This document shows positions 1 to 8,483 of a DNA stretch of 64,000 nucleotides, one piece after another. The stretch spans positions 62,001 through 126,000 of the forward strand of contig NZ_MRCE01000015.1 in NCBI RefSeq assembly GCF_001904725.1, read 5' to 3'. The stretch comes from Phormidium ambiguum IAM M-71. GTDB taxonomy: Bacteria; Cyanobacteriota; Cyanobacteriia; Cyanobacteriales; Aerosakkonemataceae. Below the pieces are notes generated by a model. That model was not told where the DNA came from and did not search any database. It saw only the letters and a program-made list of their open reading frames with translations. Position 1 is the first letter of the stretch. Each line of letters opens with the position of its first letter. The position numbers were made by a program, and so were the translations under genes.

Positions 1-2892
1 GAAGATAAGGAAAGTGCTAAGTTAATTCAAGCTGCTTCATATACTGAGAGTTTTTATCGATTTTTGCAAGAAAGCGGAATTTTAAAAGATGAGAATTCTG
101 TGGTATTTAATGTGGTGGGATATAGCGATCGCACAATCAGCGCCATTTCCCTCCGTCCAGAAAACATAAACTTATTAAAAACTTGTTCCCAAATTTATAA
201 AAATGAACCCGAAGAACAAGATATCGCCCAAGCGCGTCAACAAGTTTTAGAATTAATTAAACTCAATGCTATTCGCAGTTTTAATGATGGCAGAAAATTT
301 GTTAATCAGTTATTAGAAATACCTACAAATACCACCAAAGTTATATCGCACGCAGAAAAAATTGAGGGTTTTAGTTCTACCTTAGACTTGAGAAAACCCC
401 ACGCAGAATTAATTAAACAAGCACTTTATTCTGACAAAACTTATATATTTTTAACCGGAAATCCTGGGATTGGAAAAACCACTGCTATAGTTGATTTTTT
501 AACCGAAAACATAAATGAAGGTTTTCTATTTTTCTATGTTAGTCCGAGAACACAAGTCAACTTGGATATTATTGAAAAATTCAAAGATACAAAATCAGGT
601 GAATTAGTTGACGATCGCCTATTTTGCATAAACACCAACTCCCAAATCATCAAGGAGAACTCATATAATTGCGTCGTCAATTACTACTCTAATCAATATC
701 AAAACTATTTTCAAGAAAACGCCGTTCACTTTCTTGATATTAATCAGGAAATCGAACCTAAAGGATTTCGCCATCCCTTACTTCAAAGAACTGCTGAAGA
801 CGAACTTCGCGCTACTAACAAAAGAAATAAAGGCGTTTTATCCTGTCTTTGCGAAGCAATAAATACTGTTATTACTCGTCAAATTTCCAATCATATTGTT
901 GCTACAGCTTGTATACAAGCTTTGCGAATCACCGCCAATGGTACTAACACCTTAACTCATTTTGAAAACATATTTAAAAGTGCGATTAACAAAAAAGATG
1001 GTCAAGTTATTCCTAGTGAAATGAAGAAAATTTCTCAACGCATTAAGCATTTATTTATCATGGTTGATGAAATTACTGGTGATGATAGCGGTGTTGAATT
1101 TTTAAACGGAATTAGTAGAATTTTAAACCGCTATAATTTGACAAATTCTTTATACGGTTTTAACACTAAAGTTATTGTAGCAGATGCTTCAATTGTCGAT
1201 CCAAATGTCATCCAACAACATTTAACTGAAACCTCACCAGAACCAGATAAAATATTTTTTAGACGTGCTTACGAACAGTCAGTTTTACCACTTTCCCAAC
1301 TTGAATTTGAATTTAAACGCAAGTTAGCGATCGCCATAAACGCCAACTCTTACCCAGCAAAAAGCTTAACTATTAATTATAAAGTATTTGTCGAATCAGT
1401 AAAATTTGACGAAGATACTTTTGCCAAACAAAGCTATCAATTAACCAAAGCGATCCAAGCACAAATTGTGCAAGACTTAACACAACTCTGGTCAAATCCA
1501 AATTCAGGTCAAATATTAGTTTACATCCAAGATAAACGCCGCTTGCAAGAATTAATTGAACAAATTAAACAATTCAGAGAATTTATTAAAAATCAAGATT
1601 ACTTGGAAATTCACGCTAACCTTTCTGATAATGACCAAAAAGAAATCCAGCAATATAAAAATCAAGTAAAAGTCGTGTTTATGACTTCTTCCGCCAGTCG
1701 GGGATTATCCTTTCCTAAGGCTAAACATATTTTAGTGGAAATTCCTCGATTTCGGGTAGAAAGTAACTTGATGGAAGTAATTCAAGTAATTTACCGAGGT
1801 AGAGGTTTGTATGCTGAAAATGGGGAAATTAAAACTCTAGATAATGAAGATAAAGAACTGAGTTTTTATTTGTGCGATCGCGCCGTCTATTACAACGAAG
1901 ACAAAGAACTTTCCCTCAAAGAAAGCATCATTAATATATTGAATATCCTGCTAATTGTCAAAACTTGTGTCTTAACCAGAATTCAAGGTTATGGACAACT
2001 GGGACGGGAAAAATTCTTGATGATTCCGATTGGAGGAAAATCAATTTCTGCTGCTGGTCAAAGCTTTAGCGGACAAATTTCCCATCTCATAAAAGATTTA
2101 AAAAAAGAACACAACAGACGACAAAAGCATCAAATCCTCTCAGAAGTTTATACCAGTTTAGAAAACTTACTCAGTCGCGCTGAATTTGTCTTAAACCCCA
2201 AAAATCCGGTTTCTGAAGTTGCGGAAATCTCCACCTATTTAGAGTTACGAGAATTGTTTAACTTGAAATTTTCTCATTTGCTCAAAGATAATTTTACCGG
2301 ATTACTAAAATTTGGAAATATAGAACCAGGAATTATCAATGGTAGCTTACTAATAGTACCAATTTGCGATCGAAAACTAACCGAAACTTATGAAATCAGA
2401 TTGATGGATATATTGACGCATAGGAGTGATGAAATAATCAAAAAAATGTTGATAATTAGTCATAATTCAGATTATCCCGGAAGACTGCGATCGGCAATCA
2501 AAAATGCGATAGAATTATTAGACAAACTGCGAAATAACAACGGTAGAACTCAGTTTTTTCATCAGCAAGACAGCCAAGATTTTGACCAATATTACGCCTT
2601 ACCATTATTTAGCTTTATTAGTGCTGAAGCAATGAGCAAATATTTTGCCAATGAACCAGAAGAAGCGGAAGAAGAAGAAGAAAGATTTCGGAATATTTTA
2701 TCTACTTATATTAATCATATCTACCCAACAGATAAAACCTTACCAATAGGTTACAAATATAAAGAGTTTCCATTCATAGTTTTTAGCAGTTATAGCTTAG
2801 AGCAAATGAGACAAAAGATTTTTACTGATAAATATTTGTTGACTTCCAATGAGTTAAATGTACTTAATTTGATTTTATCTCAAAAAAACTAA
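1..2892 (+). CDS. Helicase-like P-loop ATPase, 5' end outside the window
   Basis: The reading frame is open from the first base, so the true start lies upstream; the TTG at 64 is only the first in-window candidate. Visible motifs are a Walker A (GNPGIGKTT, about 457-483), a Walker B (MVDEITGD, about 1060-1083), and late in the protein a helicase C-terminal pattern: TSSASRGLSF (about 1684-1713) followed by QVIYRGRGLY (about 1783-1812), which resembles motifs V and VI of superfamily 2 helicases. This supports an ATP-driven nucleic-acid translocase or helicase in the cytoplasm. The last third (residues about 640-940) has no domain I recognise, apart from an acidic EEEEE stretch near 2680. It faces the Trypco1-like gene tail to tail across an inverted repeat. 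The specific family and any missing N-terminal domain cannot be judged. Confidence 0.7.
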   Translation, partial: EDKESAKLIQAASYTESFYRFLQESGILKDENSVVFNVVGYSDRTISAISLRPENINLLKTCSQIYKNEPEEQDIAQARQQVLELIKLNAIRSFNDGRKFVNQLLEIPTNTTKVISHAEKIEGFSSTLDLRKPHAELIKQALYSDKTYIFLTGNPGIGKTTAIVDFLTENINEGFLFFYVSPRTQVNLDIIEKFKDTKSGELVDDRLFCINTNSQIIKENSYNCVVNYYSNQYQNYFQENAVHFLDINQEIEPKGFRHPLLQRTAEDELRATNKRNKGVLSCLCEAINTVITRQISNHIVATACIQALRITANGTNTLTHFENIFKSAINKKDGQVIPSEMKKISQRIKHLFIMVDEITGDDSGVEFLNGISRILNRYNLTNSLYGFNTKVIVADASIVDPNVIQQHLTETSPEPDKIFFRRAYEQSVLPLSQLEFEFKRKLAIAINANSYPAKSLTINYKVFVESVKFDEDTFAKQSYQLTKAIQAQIVQDLTQLWSNPNSGQILVYIQDKRRLQELIEQIKQFREFIKNQDYLEIHANLSDNDQKEIQQYKNQVKVVFMTSSASRGLSFPKAKHILVEIPRFRVESNLMEVIQVIYRGRGLYAENGEIKTLDNEDKELSFYLCDRAVYYNEDKELSLKESIINILNILLIVKTCVLTRIQGYGQLGREKFLMIPIGGKSISAAGQSFSGQISHLIKDLKKEHNRRQKHQILSEVYTSLENLLSRAEFVLNPKNPVSEVAEISTYLELRELFNLKFSHLLKDNFTGLLKFGNIEPGIINGSLLIVPICDRKLTETYEIRLMDILTHRSDEIIKKMLIISHNSDYPGRLRSAIKNAIELLDKLRNNNGRTQFFHQQDSQDFDQYYALPLFSFISAEAMSKYFANEPEEAEEEEERFRNILSTYINHIYPTDKTLPIGYKYKEFPFIVFSSYSLEQMRQKIFTDKYLLTSNELNVLNLILSQKN

Positions 2893-2894
2893 TA

Positions 2895-2935
2895 GTACGT
2901 TATTGCACTTTAGTGAAGACAGCACAACAACGTAT
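2895..2935. repeat. Inverted repeat between convergent genes, copy 1
   Basis: An imperfect inverted repeat with a left arm starting GTACGTTATTGCAC and a right arm ending CACAACAACGTAT. It lies between the stop codons of the helicase and of the Trypco1-like gene, where it could act as a bidirectional terminator. A second, more symmetrical copy is at 54096-54135, so this is a dispersed repeat family. Confidence 0.6.
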
Positions 2936-2946
2936 CTAGAAGTTGT

Positions 2947-3300
2947 TTATTTTACACTGGGAAACTTACACTTAACTTGTATTTCTAAATTACTTTCAGT
3001 TGAACCTTCCGTAACGTAAGGAATTCCCGCTTTTCCTCCCATTTTTAAACCAAATTTTAGCGTTACTTCTTCAACTTCAGCTGCACCAAAATCCTTAAAA
3101 GCACTAACAGCATTCATGGCATAAAATCGAATTAATTGACGAGCTTGCTGCATTTTGGCGATCGCATCTTCTCGAACACCTTTGCGTTCAAAGGGATCGT
3201 CATCTCCCGATCGATCTTCTCCGTTAGTCATCGTGGAATTGATTTCAATTTCGTAAATTTCTCCATCCGCCTCAAAACCAAAGCGTTGTAATTCTGACAT
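2947..3300 (-). CDS. Trypco1 (trypsin-co-occurring domain 1)-like protein
   Basis: A protein of 117 residues from the ATG at 3300; the longer frame needs a GTG at 3312. Its body matches the small Trypco1 (CU044_2847-type) family as I know it: an N-terminal beta strand region (YEIEINSTM), a helical middle, then FGAAEVEEVTLKFGLKM and a final strand (SNLEIQVKCKF). Such domains are known mainly as standalone genes or fusions beside STAND NTPases, trypsin-like peptidases and caspase-like proteins in predicted conflict or cell-suicide systems. No catalytic motif is visible, so a regulatory or adaptor role is likelier. It is divergent from the caspase-STAND-WD40 gene with a 121-base shared intergenic region, which fits a joint function. 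Family call fairly sure; role inferred. Confidence 0.65.
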   Translation of the reverse strand: MSELQRFGFEADGEIYEIEINSTMTNGEDRSGDDDPFERKGVREDAIAKMQQARQLIRFYAMNAVSAFKDFGAAEVEEVTLKFGLKMGGKAGIPYVTEGSTESNLEIQVKCKFPSVK

Positions 3301-3421
3301 TGCTAATCTCACTTAAATTTTCTCTAAAGATTTTTCCGGAGCGGTAGCTAAATTAGGTGATTACACTAACATAGCCTCTAAAGGCTGACAACATCTACCA
3401 ATAGAGAGATATTTTAAGAAA

Positions 3422-6400
3422 ATGGCTCGTTACGCTCTCGTGATCGGCATTTCGGAATATCAAAGTCCGCGTTTGGGAAACCTCCAAAAGCCAGTAGCAG
3501 ATGCAGAAGCAGTTGCACAAATACTAGTGCAATATGGTGATTTCCAGACCGTCAAACGATTTCCGGTACGTTGGAAAGACCAAAACACCGCCGAACTTGC
3601 AACGAAAAAAGTTACGGGTGTTGAACTGGGACGAGAGTTAAAAACTTTTTTGCAAGAGCAAGCTGCACATCACGAAGCACTGATTTATTTCAGCGGTCAC
3701 GGCTTTACTGTTTACGATAACTTAGGTCAACAAAAAGGATATTTAGCAGCTTCAGATTGTCAAGTAGAAGTGGGAGAAAACCATCAAGTTAGCGAGCAAA
3801 GATATGGCATTTCTCTTGACAGTTTTAATGAATTAATTAGAGATTCTCAACTCAGTAGTTTAGTTGTTTTACTCGATTGCTGTCATAGTGGCTATTTTTT
3901 GGAACGACAGTTAATTAAACAAACTCTCACCGCGTTTAGTTCGCAAAAAGATTATTATCTAATCACTGCTTGTCGCAGCTATGAAGACGCTTTAGCTATT
4001 AAAACTGAAGACTACAGTATTTTTACAAATGTAGTTCTTAAAGGACTTGCGCCAGAAAATGCCAGCAGAAATAGACGAGTAAGTGGCGATCGCCTTTTCG
4101 ATTATGTAAGTAGCGAACTGAAAGCCGTTTTCCAAGAACCGATTCGCATGGGGTGGGGACGATCAATTATTTTAGTAACTTATCCCCAATTAAAACTAAC
4201 ACCTAATGGAGAAAAAGAGTTTAACCGAGAAAATCCTTATCGAGGTTTGTACTCTTTTGAATCAGAACAAGCACAATATTTTTTCGGACGAGAACAAGCG
4301 ATTCGCGCACTACTTGATCGCATCAACAACAATCGCTTTTTAGCAGTAATTGGCGCATCAGGTTGTGGTAAATCTTCTTTGGTAAAAGCAGGATTATTAG
4401 CATATTTAAAAGATAATCAAATCCCCGGAAGTAGTCAGTGGGAAATTGAAATTTTCACCCCTGGAAAACATCCTTTAACAAAACTCATAGAAATACTCGA
4501 TCGGCAACACAAACAAAACCAACCATTTGTAATTTTCATCGACCAACTGGAAGAAATATTTACCCTTTGCGAAGATGATGCCGAACGACAATCTTTCATT
4601 CATTTAATGGCAGAAGAAGTCACAAATAGCGATCGGCTAACTCGCATCATTGTCACAATTAGAACAGACTTTTTAGACAGATGCGCCGCCTACCCCGAAG
4701 CAGCTACTCTGATCAATCGTTCCCACCCCACAACTTATGTTGTTACCCCACTATCTCGTTCAGAATTAGAAGAAGCAATTAAAGAACCTGCAACTTTGCA
4801 TGGCGTTAAATTTCAGCAGGGATTAATCACACAAATTGCTGATGATGTAGACGATCAACCAGGCGCTTTACCTCTACTTCAATATGCTTTAAAAGAATTA
4901 TGGCGAGTTTGTATTGAAAAACCAGAAATACCTGAGAAGTTTCTAACTTGGAAAGGCTACAAAGAAATTCGTGGAGTCAAAGGAGCATTAGAAAATCGAG
5001 CAAATTTGTTATATCAAAGTTTTTCTTCAACAGACCAAGTTTTCGTGCATCGAATGTTCATGGAACTGGTGCAATTAAGTGATGAAAATCAAGTAACTCG
5101 TCGCCGCACTGTTTTTGAGAGATTGGAAGCGATCGCAGATTCCATAGAACAACTCAGAAGAGTAGTTCAATTATTAGCAGATCAACGCTTAATCGTCACA
5201 GATAAAGACACAGTAGAAGTTGCACACGAAGCACTCTTAACCGAATGGAATTTATTACGCAGTTGGATAGAAGAAGACAAAGAAAATATTCGCTTAAGTC
5301 GCTTGTTAGAAACTGAATGTCACGAATGGCAAGTAAGATTTAAAAAATCTGATGAAGCCTTGTTAACTGGTGCTAAATTAGCAACAATTGCCGAATGGAA
5401 AGACAAGAATCAACCTAAACTTCCAGTTGAAGAAGCAGAGTTTTTACAAAAAAGTTTGGCGAAAAGAGATAGAGAAATTCAAGAAGAATTAGAGCAAGAA
5501 CGGCAATTAAGAGAAGCAGCAGAAGCGAGAGCAAAAGCGGAAGCAGAAAAAGCCGAACAGGAGAGAGTTGCAGCTTTAGCCAAAATAGAAACTGCATTAG
5601 AAGCAGAAGCGAGAGCGAAAGCGGAAGCGAGAGAAGCTGAAGCTAAAACTAAGGTGCAAAAGCAAAGGACTAGGTTTGCGATCGTCGCAGCAATTCTTGC
5701 TCCATTAATCATTGGAGTAGGGCTATTTGTTGAAGGAAAGAAAAGAGAAAGTGATGCGATCGCTGTAGGAGCTTTAATTTCCAAAGCCCAAGATAATTTT
5801 GAAAAACATCAACAATTAGAAGCATTAATAGCCAGTATACAAGCTTTAGATCGAATGAAAAAAATCAATAGCAGCAATCCAACGTATTTAACCCAACTTC
5901 AAAAAGTCATTTATAACGTCCGAGAACATAACCGATTAGAAGGTCATAAAAAAATAGTTAATGCAGTTAATTATAGCCCTAATGGTAAAATCATTATTTC
6001 TGGAAGTGAAGATAAGACTATTATAGTTTGGGATGCAACTGGCCAAAAAATCAAAGTTATATCTGGACATAAAAAACCTATTTATGGTATTAGTTTTAAT
6101 CACTTTAATCATAAGCAAATAATGTTTGCATCTGCTAGTTTCGACAAAACAGTTATGCTTTGGAGTGAAAAAGGAAATAAATTAATTTTTCCTCTTATAA
6201 GTCATCAAGAAGCTGTTTTTAATATAAGTTTTAGTCCTGACAATTATACTTTGGCTTCTATTAGTGGAGATGGAACTATCAAATTATGGGATATCAAAAC
6301 TGGAAAACTTCGCAAAACTATAAAAGATAAAAAATGGATTACAAAAGAAATTACTACAGCATATAGTATAGATATTAATCCCAAAAATAAATTCATAATT

Positions 6401-7006
6401 GCTTCTTCTGGTTATCTGGATGGAAGATTCAATCTCTGGAATTTAGCTGTGTCTGAACAGCCGTTAGCACTTTATATAATGGGACTAAACAATAATATAA
6501 TCATTACTAAAGTTAAATTTAATCATAGTGGAACCATTCTAGCTCTAGCTAGTTCTGATGGTACTATACTACTTTGGAGTGTAGAAAAAAACAAAATCAT
6601 TGGAAAAATTAAAGCCCATGATGAAATAATTTATAGCTTGGCATTTAGCCCTAACGACCAACTTATTGCTTCTGGCAGCCAAGATAAGATTGTAAAAATA
6701 TGGAATATAAAAGAAATAGAAAATTTTGAGAATTCAAAAAAACAGTCTCTTTTAACACCAATAGATATCCTAAGAGGACACTATGGAGCAATAAATGATA
6801 TACAATTTCACCCAAAAAATAGTCAAATTTTAGTGACTGCTAGTGATGACAAAACTATCAGAATATGGCAAACTAAAAAACAAAACTTAAATACAATTAA
6901 TTCGTTAGAAATAAATAAAATATTAAAATATAGTTGTGGGTTAGTGGAGGAATATATAGCAAATAAAAATATGTATGAAAATATTCGCAGTATCTGTTTT
7001 AAGTAA
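3422..7006 (+). CDS. Caspase-like peptidase / STAND NTPase / WD40 protein
   Basis: 1194 residues with four parts. Residues 1-260 are a caspase-like (peptidase C14, metacaspase-type) domain with catalytic His93 in YFSGHGF and Cys154 in LDCCHSG. Residues about 270-680 are a STAND NTPase: NPYRGLYSFE entry motif, Walker A GASGCGKSS (311-319), Walker B FVIFIDQLEE (369-378) and a helical region. Residues about 690-745 form a Glu/Ala/Lys-rich coiled coil leading into a hydrophobic segment (about 750-770) that could be a membrane anchor. From about 838 on there are at least six WD40 repeats (DKTI.VWD, DGTIKLWD, DKTIRIWQ types). Such proteins are thought to sense a signal through the propeller, oligomerise on ATP binding and activate the protease. 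The WD40 part is AT-richer and more diverged than the front. It is followed 18 bases later by an unknown gene. Confidence 0.9.
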   Translation: MARYALVIGISEYQSPRLGNLQKPVADAEAVAQILVQYGDFQTVKRFPVRWKDQNTAELATKKVTGVELGRELKTFLQEQAAHHEALIYFSGHGFTVYDNLGQQKGYLAASDCQVEVGENHQVSEQRYGISLDSFNELIRDSQLSSLVVLLDCCHSGYFLERQLIKQTLTAFSSQKDYYLITACRSYEDALAIKTEDYSIFTNVVLKGLAPENASRNRRVSGDRLFDYVSSELKAVFQEPIRMGWGRSIILVTYPQLKLTPNGEKEFNRENPYRGLYSFESEQAQYFFGREQAIRALLDRINNNRFLAVIGASGCGKSSLVKAGLLAYLKDNQIPGSSQWEIEIFTPGKHPLTKLIEILDRQHKQNQPFVIFIDQLEEIFTLCEDDAERQSFIHLMAEEVTNSDRLTRIIVTIRTDFLDRCAAYPEAATLINRSHPTTYVVTPLSRSELEEAIKEPATLHGVKFQQGLITQIADDVDDQPGALPLLQYALKELWRVCIEKPEIPEKFLTWKGYKEIRGVKGALENRANLLYQSFSSTDQVFVHRMFMELVQLSDENQVTRRRTVFERLEAIADSIEQLRRVVQLLADQRLIVTDKDTVEVAHEALLTEWNLLRSWIEEDKENIRLSRLLETECHEWQVRFKKSDEALLTGAKLATIAEWKDKNQPKLPVEEAEFLQKSLAKRDREIQEELEQERQLREAAEARAKAEAEKAEQERVAALAKIETALEAEARAKAEAREAEAKTKVQKQRTRFAIVAAILAPLIIGVGLFVEGKKRESDAIAVGALISKAQDNFEKHQQLEALIASIQALDRMKKINSSNPTYLTQLQKVIYNVREHNRLEGHKKIVNAVNYSPNGKIIISGSEDKTIIVWDATGQKIKVISGHKKPIYGISFNHFNHKQIMFASASFDKTVMLWSEKGNKLIFPLISHQEAVFNISFSPDNYTLASISGDGTIKLWDIKTGKLRKTIKDKKWITKEITTAYSIDINPKNKFIIASSGYLDGRFNLWNLAVSEQPLALYIMGLNNNIIITKVKFNHSGTILALASSDGTILLWSVEKNKIIGKIKAHDEIIYSLAFSPNDQLIASGSQDKIVKIWNIKEIENFENSKKQSLLTPIDILRGHYGAINDIQFHPKNSQILVTASDDKTIRIWQTKKQNLNTINSLEINKILKYSCGLVEEYIANKNMYENIRSICFK

Positions 7007-7024
7007 AACAAAAGGAGATTAAAA

Positions 7025-7543
7025 ATGGTATCTTGCCCTCATGGTGGTTTGCCCCGTTTTTGTCGGGGATGGAGAATCAAAAGACTTGGTGAAAAACTGA
7101 ACATAATTGGAAGTTTTTTAGAGGAAACTGAAGAAATAATTAATCAGGATATTGAAAATTTAATTAAAGAGTTTTCTCAGGAATTAATAGAATTACAAGC
7201 AATTCCTAGTGCTGAAGAAACAATTCCTCGTAGTGAAGAAATAACCCCTATTGAAGTCAGAAATAGAATTATATCCCAGCGCCTTACTGCAATGAGCATA
7301 GAAGGCAGTAGAATTTTAACAGAAACGCTAACAATATCTATGGATACTAATGTTAGTCAAGCCTCAACTGAAGAAGGTAACAATATATCAACAGATATTC
7401 TTATCACCCCTGGTGAAACTGTTGTTGCGCCTGAATCTACCGAAATAGATGTTTCTGACAATCCTACAAACCTTCTTTCACCCCGTACAGAAGAGCTAAT
7501 CGAACCGCTTACTAAACTTTTGAGACAGATGCTAATTGGATAG
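7025..7543 (+). CDS. Unknown acidic protein, probable operon partner of the caspase-STAND gene
   Basis: 172 residues that I do not recognise. It begins only 18 bases after the caspase-STAND-WD40 stop and has a strong ribosome binding site (AAAGGAG at about 7010-7016), so co-expression is very likely. The N-terminus has a basic, Cys-containing segment (SCPHGGLPRFCRGWR), possibly a metal-binding or short targeting patch. Then come an amphipathic helix rich in Glu and Ile (residues about 35-60) and a long acidic Ser/Thr-rich stretch with low-complexity character. There is no transmembrane segment or catalytic motif. It could be a substrate, inhibitor or scaffold of the caspase; nothing in the sequence decides between these. 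Confidence 0.6.
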   Translation: MVSCPHGGLPRFCRGWRIKRLGEKLNIIGSFLEETEEIINQDIENLIKEFSQELIELQAIPSAEETIPRSEEITPIEVRNRIISQRLTAMSIEGSRILTETLTISMDTNVSQASTEEGNNISTDILITPGETVVAPESTEIDVSDNPTNLLSPRTEELIEPLTKLLRQMLIG

Positions 7544-7601
7544 CAAAAATGAATTTTTCAAGCAAAAGGTTGACTCTTAATCATAATTGAAGATAGAAAC
7601 C

Positions 7602-7646
7602 GCGATCGCACCACCACGACCACACTTTTACTAATGGTGCGATCGC
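7602..7646. repeat. HIP1-based inverted repeat
   Basis: Arms GCGATCGCACCA (7602-7613) and TGGTGCGATCGC (7635-7646) are perfect complements around a 21-base loop. Both arms contain the HIP1 octamer. The repeat follows the unknown gene at 7025-7543 and may serve as its terminator stem. Confidence 0.6.
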
Positions 7647-7695
7647 CCTTAATTTGTAGTAGCCTAATTTCTATGTCAGAATTGAGGAAATAAAC

Positions 7696-7872
7696 ATTAA
7701 CCCAACTAACAAACAAGCGCAAGCCTGTCTGCGCCTCTGTCAGTGGTTATCTAACGGTTATAAAGATATTCAGCTATTCCGTTTCGATTACCAGACAGGA
7801 GATGTCTATATTTTCGCAGGCGATGAATTGCAAATAATTGTACCTCCTAGTGGATTCTGGTATTTTCTATGA
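7696..7872 (+). CDS. Small DUF6888-like protein, apparent ATT start
   Basis: A 58-codon frame that ends in a TGA overlapping the ATG of the next gene (ATGA at 7869-7872), a classic coupled arrangement. The frame is closed upstream by TAG TAG (7657-7662) and holds no in-frame ATG, GTG or TTG before the conserved part. The best start is ATT at 7696, seven bases after GAGGA (7684-7688). From there it reads INPTNKQAQACLRLCQW, then LFRFDYQTGDVYIFAG and ends PPSGFWYFL. This resembles the small cyanobacterial DUF6888 family that pairs with DUF6887, where NPTN-type starts normally follow Met. Function unknown; it may be a live gene with a rare start or one silenced by an ATG-to-ATT change. Confidence 0.6.
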   Translation: MNPTNKQAQACLRLCQWLSNGYKDIQLFRFDYQTGDVYIFAGDELQIIVPPSGFWYFL

Positions 7873-8102
7873 AACCAAATTTTGAAGCAATGACTAACGC
7901 TGAATTGAAAGCTTATGCACTTACACATCGCGGCGGCGATGACGATCTTGATGCTTTGCGCGTGCTGTTTAGTCGCCGTAAACCAGATTCAGAAACAATT
8001 GTATTCTATCCACCAAAAACGAAAGAAGAAGAACAAGAACAATTTGAATTGTTTAACAGAATAGTTGAGGAAAAGACCAGAAAAAAAGAAGCGGAAAGTT
8101 GA
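7869..8102 (+). CDS. DUF6887-like small protein
   Basis: 77 residues starting with KPNFEAMTNAELKAYALTH, the signature opening of the small cyanobacterial DUF6887 family as I recall it, then a variable middle and a highly charged C-terminus (EEEQEQFELF, KTRKKEAES). Its ATG overlaps the stop of the preceding DUF6888-like gene by two bases, so translation is probably coupled. Small paired genes of this kind often look like toxin-antitoxin modules, but no toxin activity can be read from either sequence. If the upstream gene is not translated because of its ATT start, expression of this one may also suffer. Confidence 0.6.
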   Translation: MKPNFEAMTNAELKAYALTHRGGDDDLDALRVLFSRRKPDSETIVFYPPKTKEEEQEQFELFNRIVEEKTRKKEAES

Positions 8103-8483
8103 GAATTTAGGGAGTGCGATCGCTTTACTAATACTCAAATCGATAGTGATGTTCGCCCATTATTACCCATCACGTTCATTAATACTCAAATTAGTTAATA
8201 ATTCCGAGTTCGATCGCCATATCCACAATTAGAAAAAAGCCAGCAATAATGCGATCGACTATCAAACACTAAAATAAAACATCAAAGAACTCAAAACTTT
8301 CTTCCGCCCCCCTGCTCCCCTGCCCCCCTGCCCCTCTGCTCCCCTGCCCCCCTGCCCCCCCTGCATCCCCACCCCCTACGGGTAGAAGCAAAAAATTTCC
8401 CACTTCCACCTTTTCCCTCTTGCCAACTGTTCCCCACAGTCCGACACTGGACTTGGGAACGTTTGGCAGTGAGAGGTTTTTTT
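8103..8483. other. Gene-free stretch with a C-rich octamer repeat
   Basis: No convincing gene. It contains several GATCGC sites and, at 8305-8377, a C-rich tandem array with a unit of about eight bases (CCCCCCTG, CTCCCCTG and variants, about eight copies). The glgC promoter should lie here; I could not identify clear -35/-10 boxes. The glgC ribosome binding site GAGAGG is at 8471-8476. Confidence 0.6.

Noticed and set aside
5415-5784. Antisense frames inside the caspase-STAND gene
   Set aside because: They lie opposite the Glu/Ala/Lys coiled coil, which gives long Leu/Ser/Ala antisense frames by composition.
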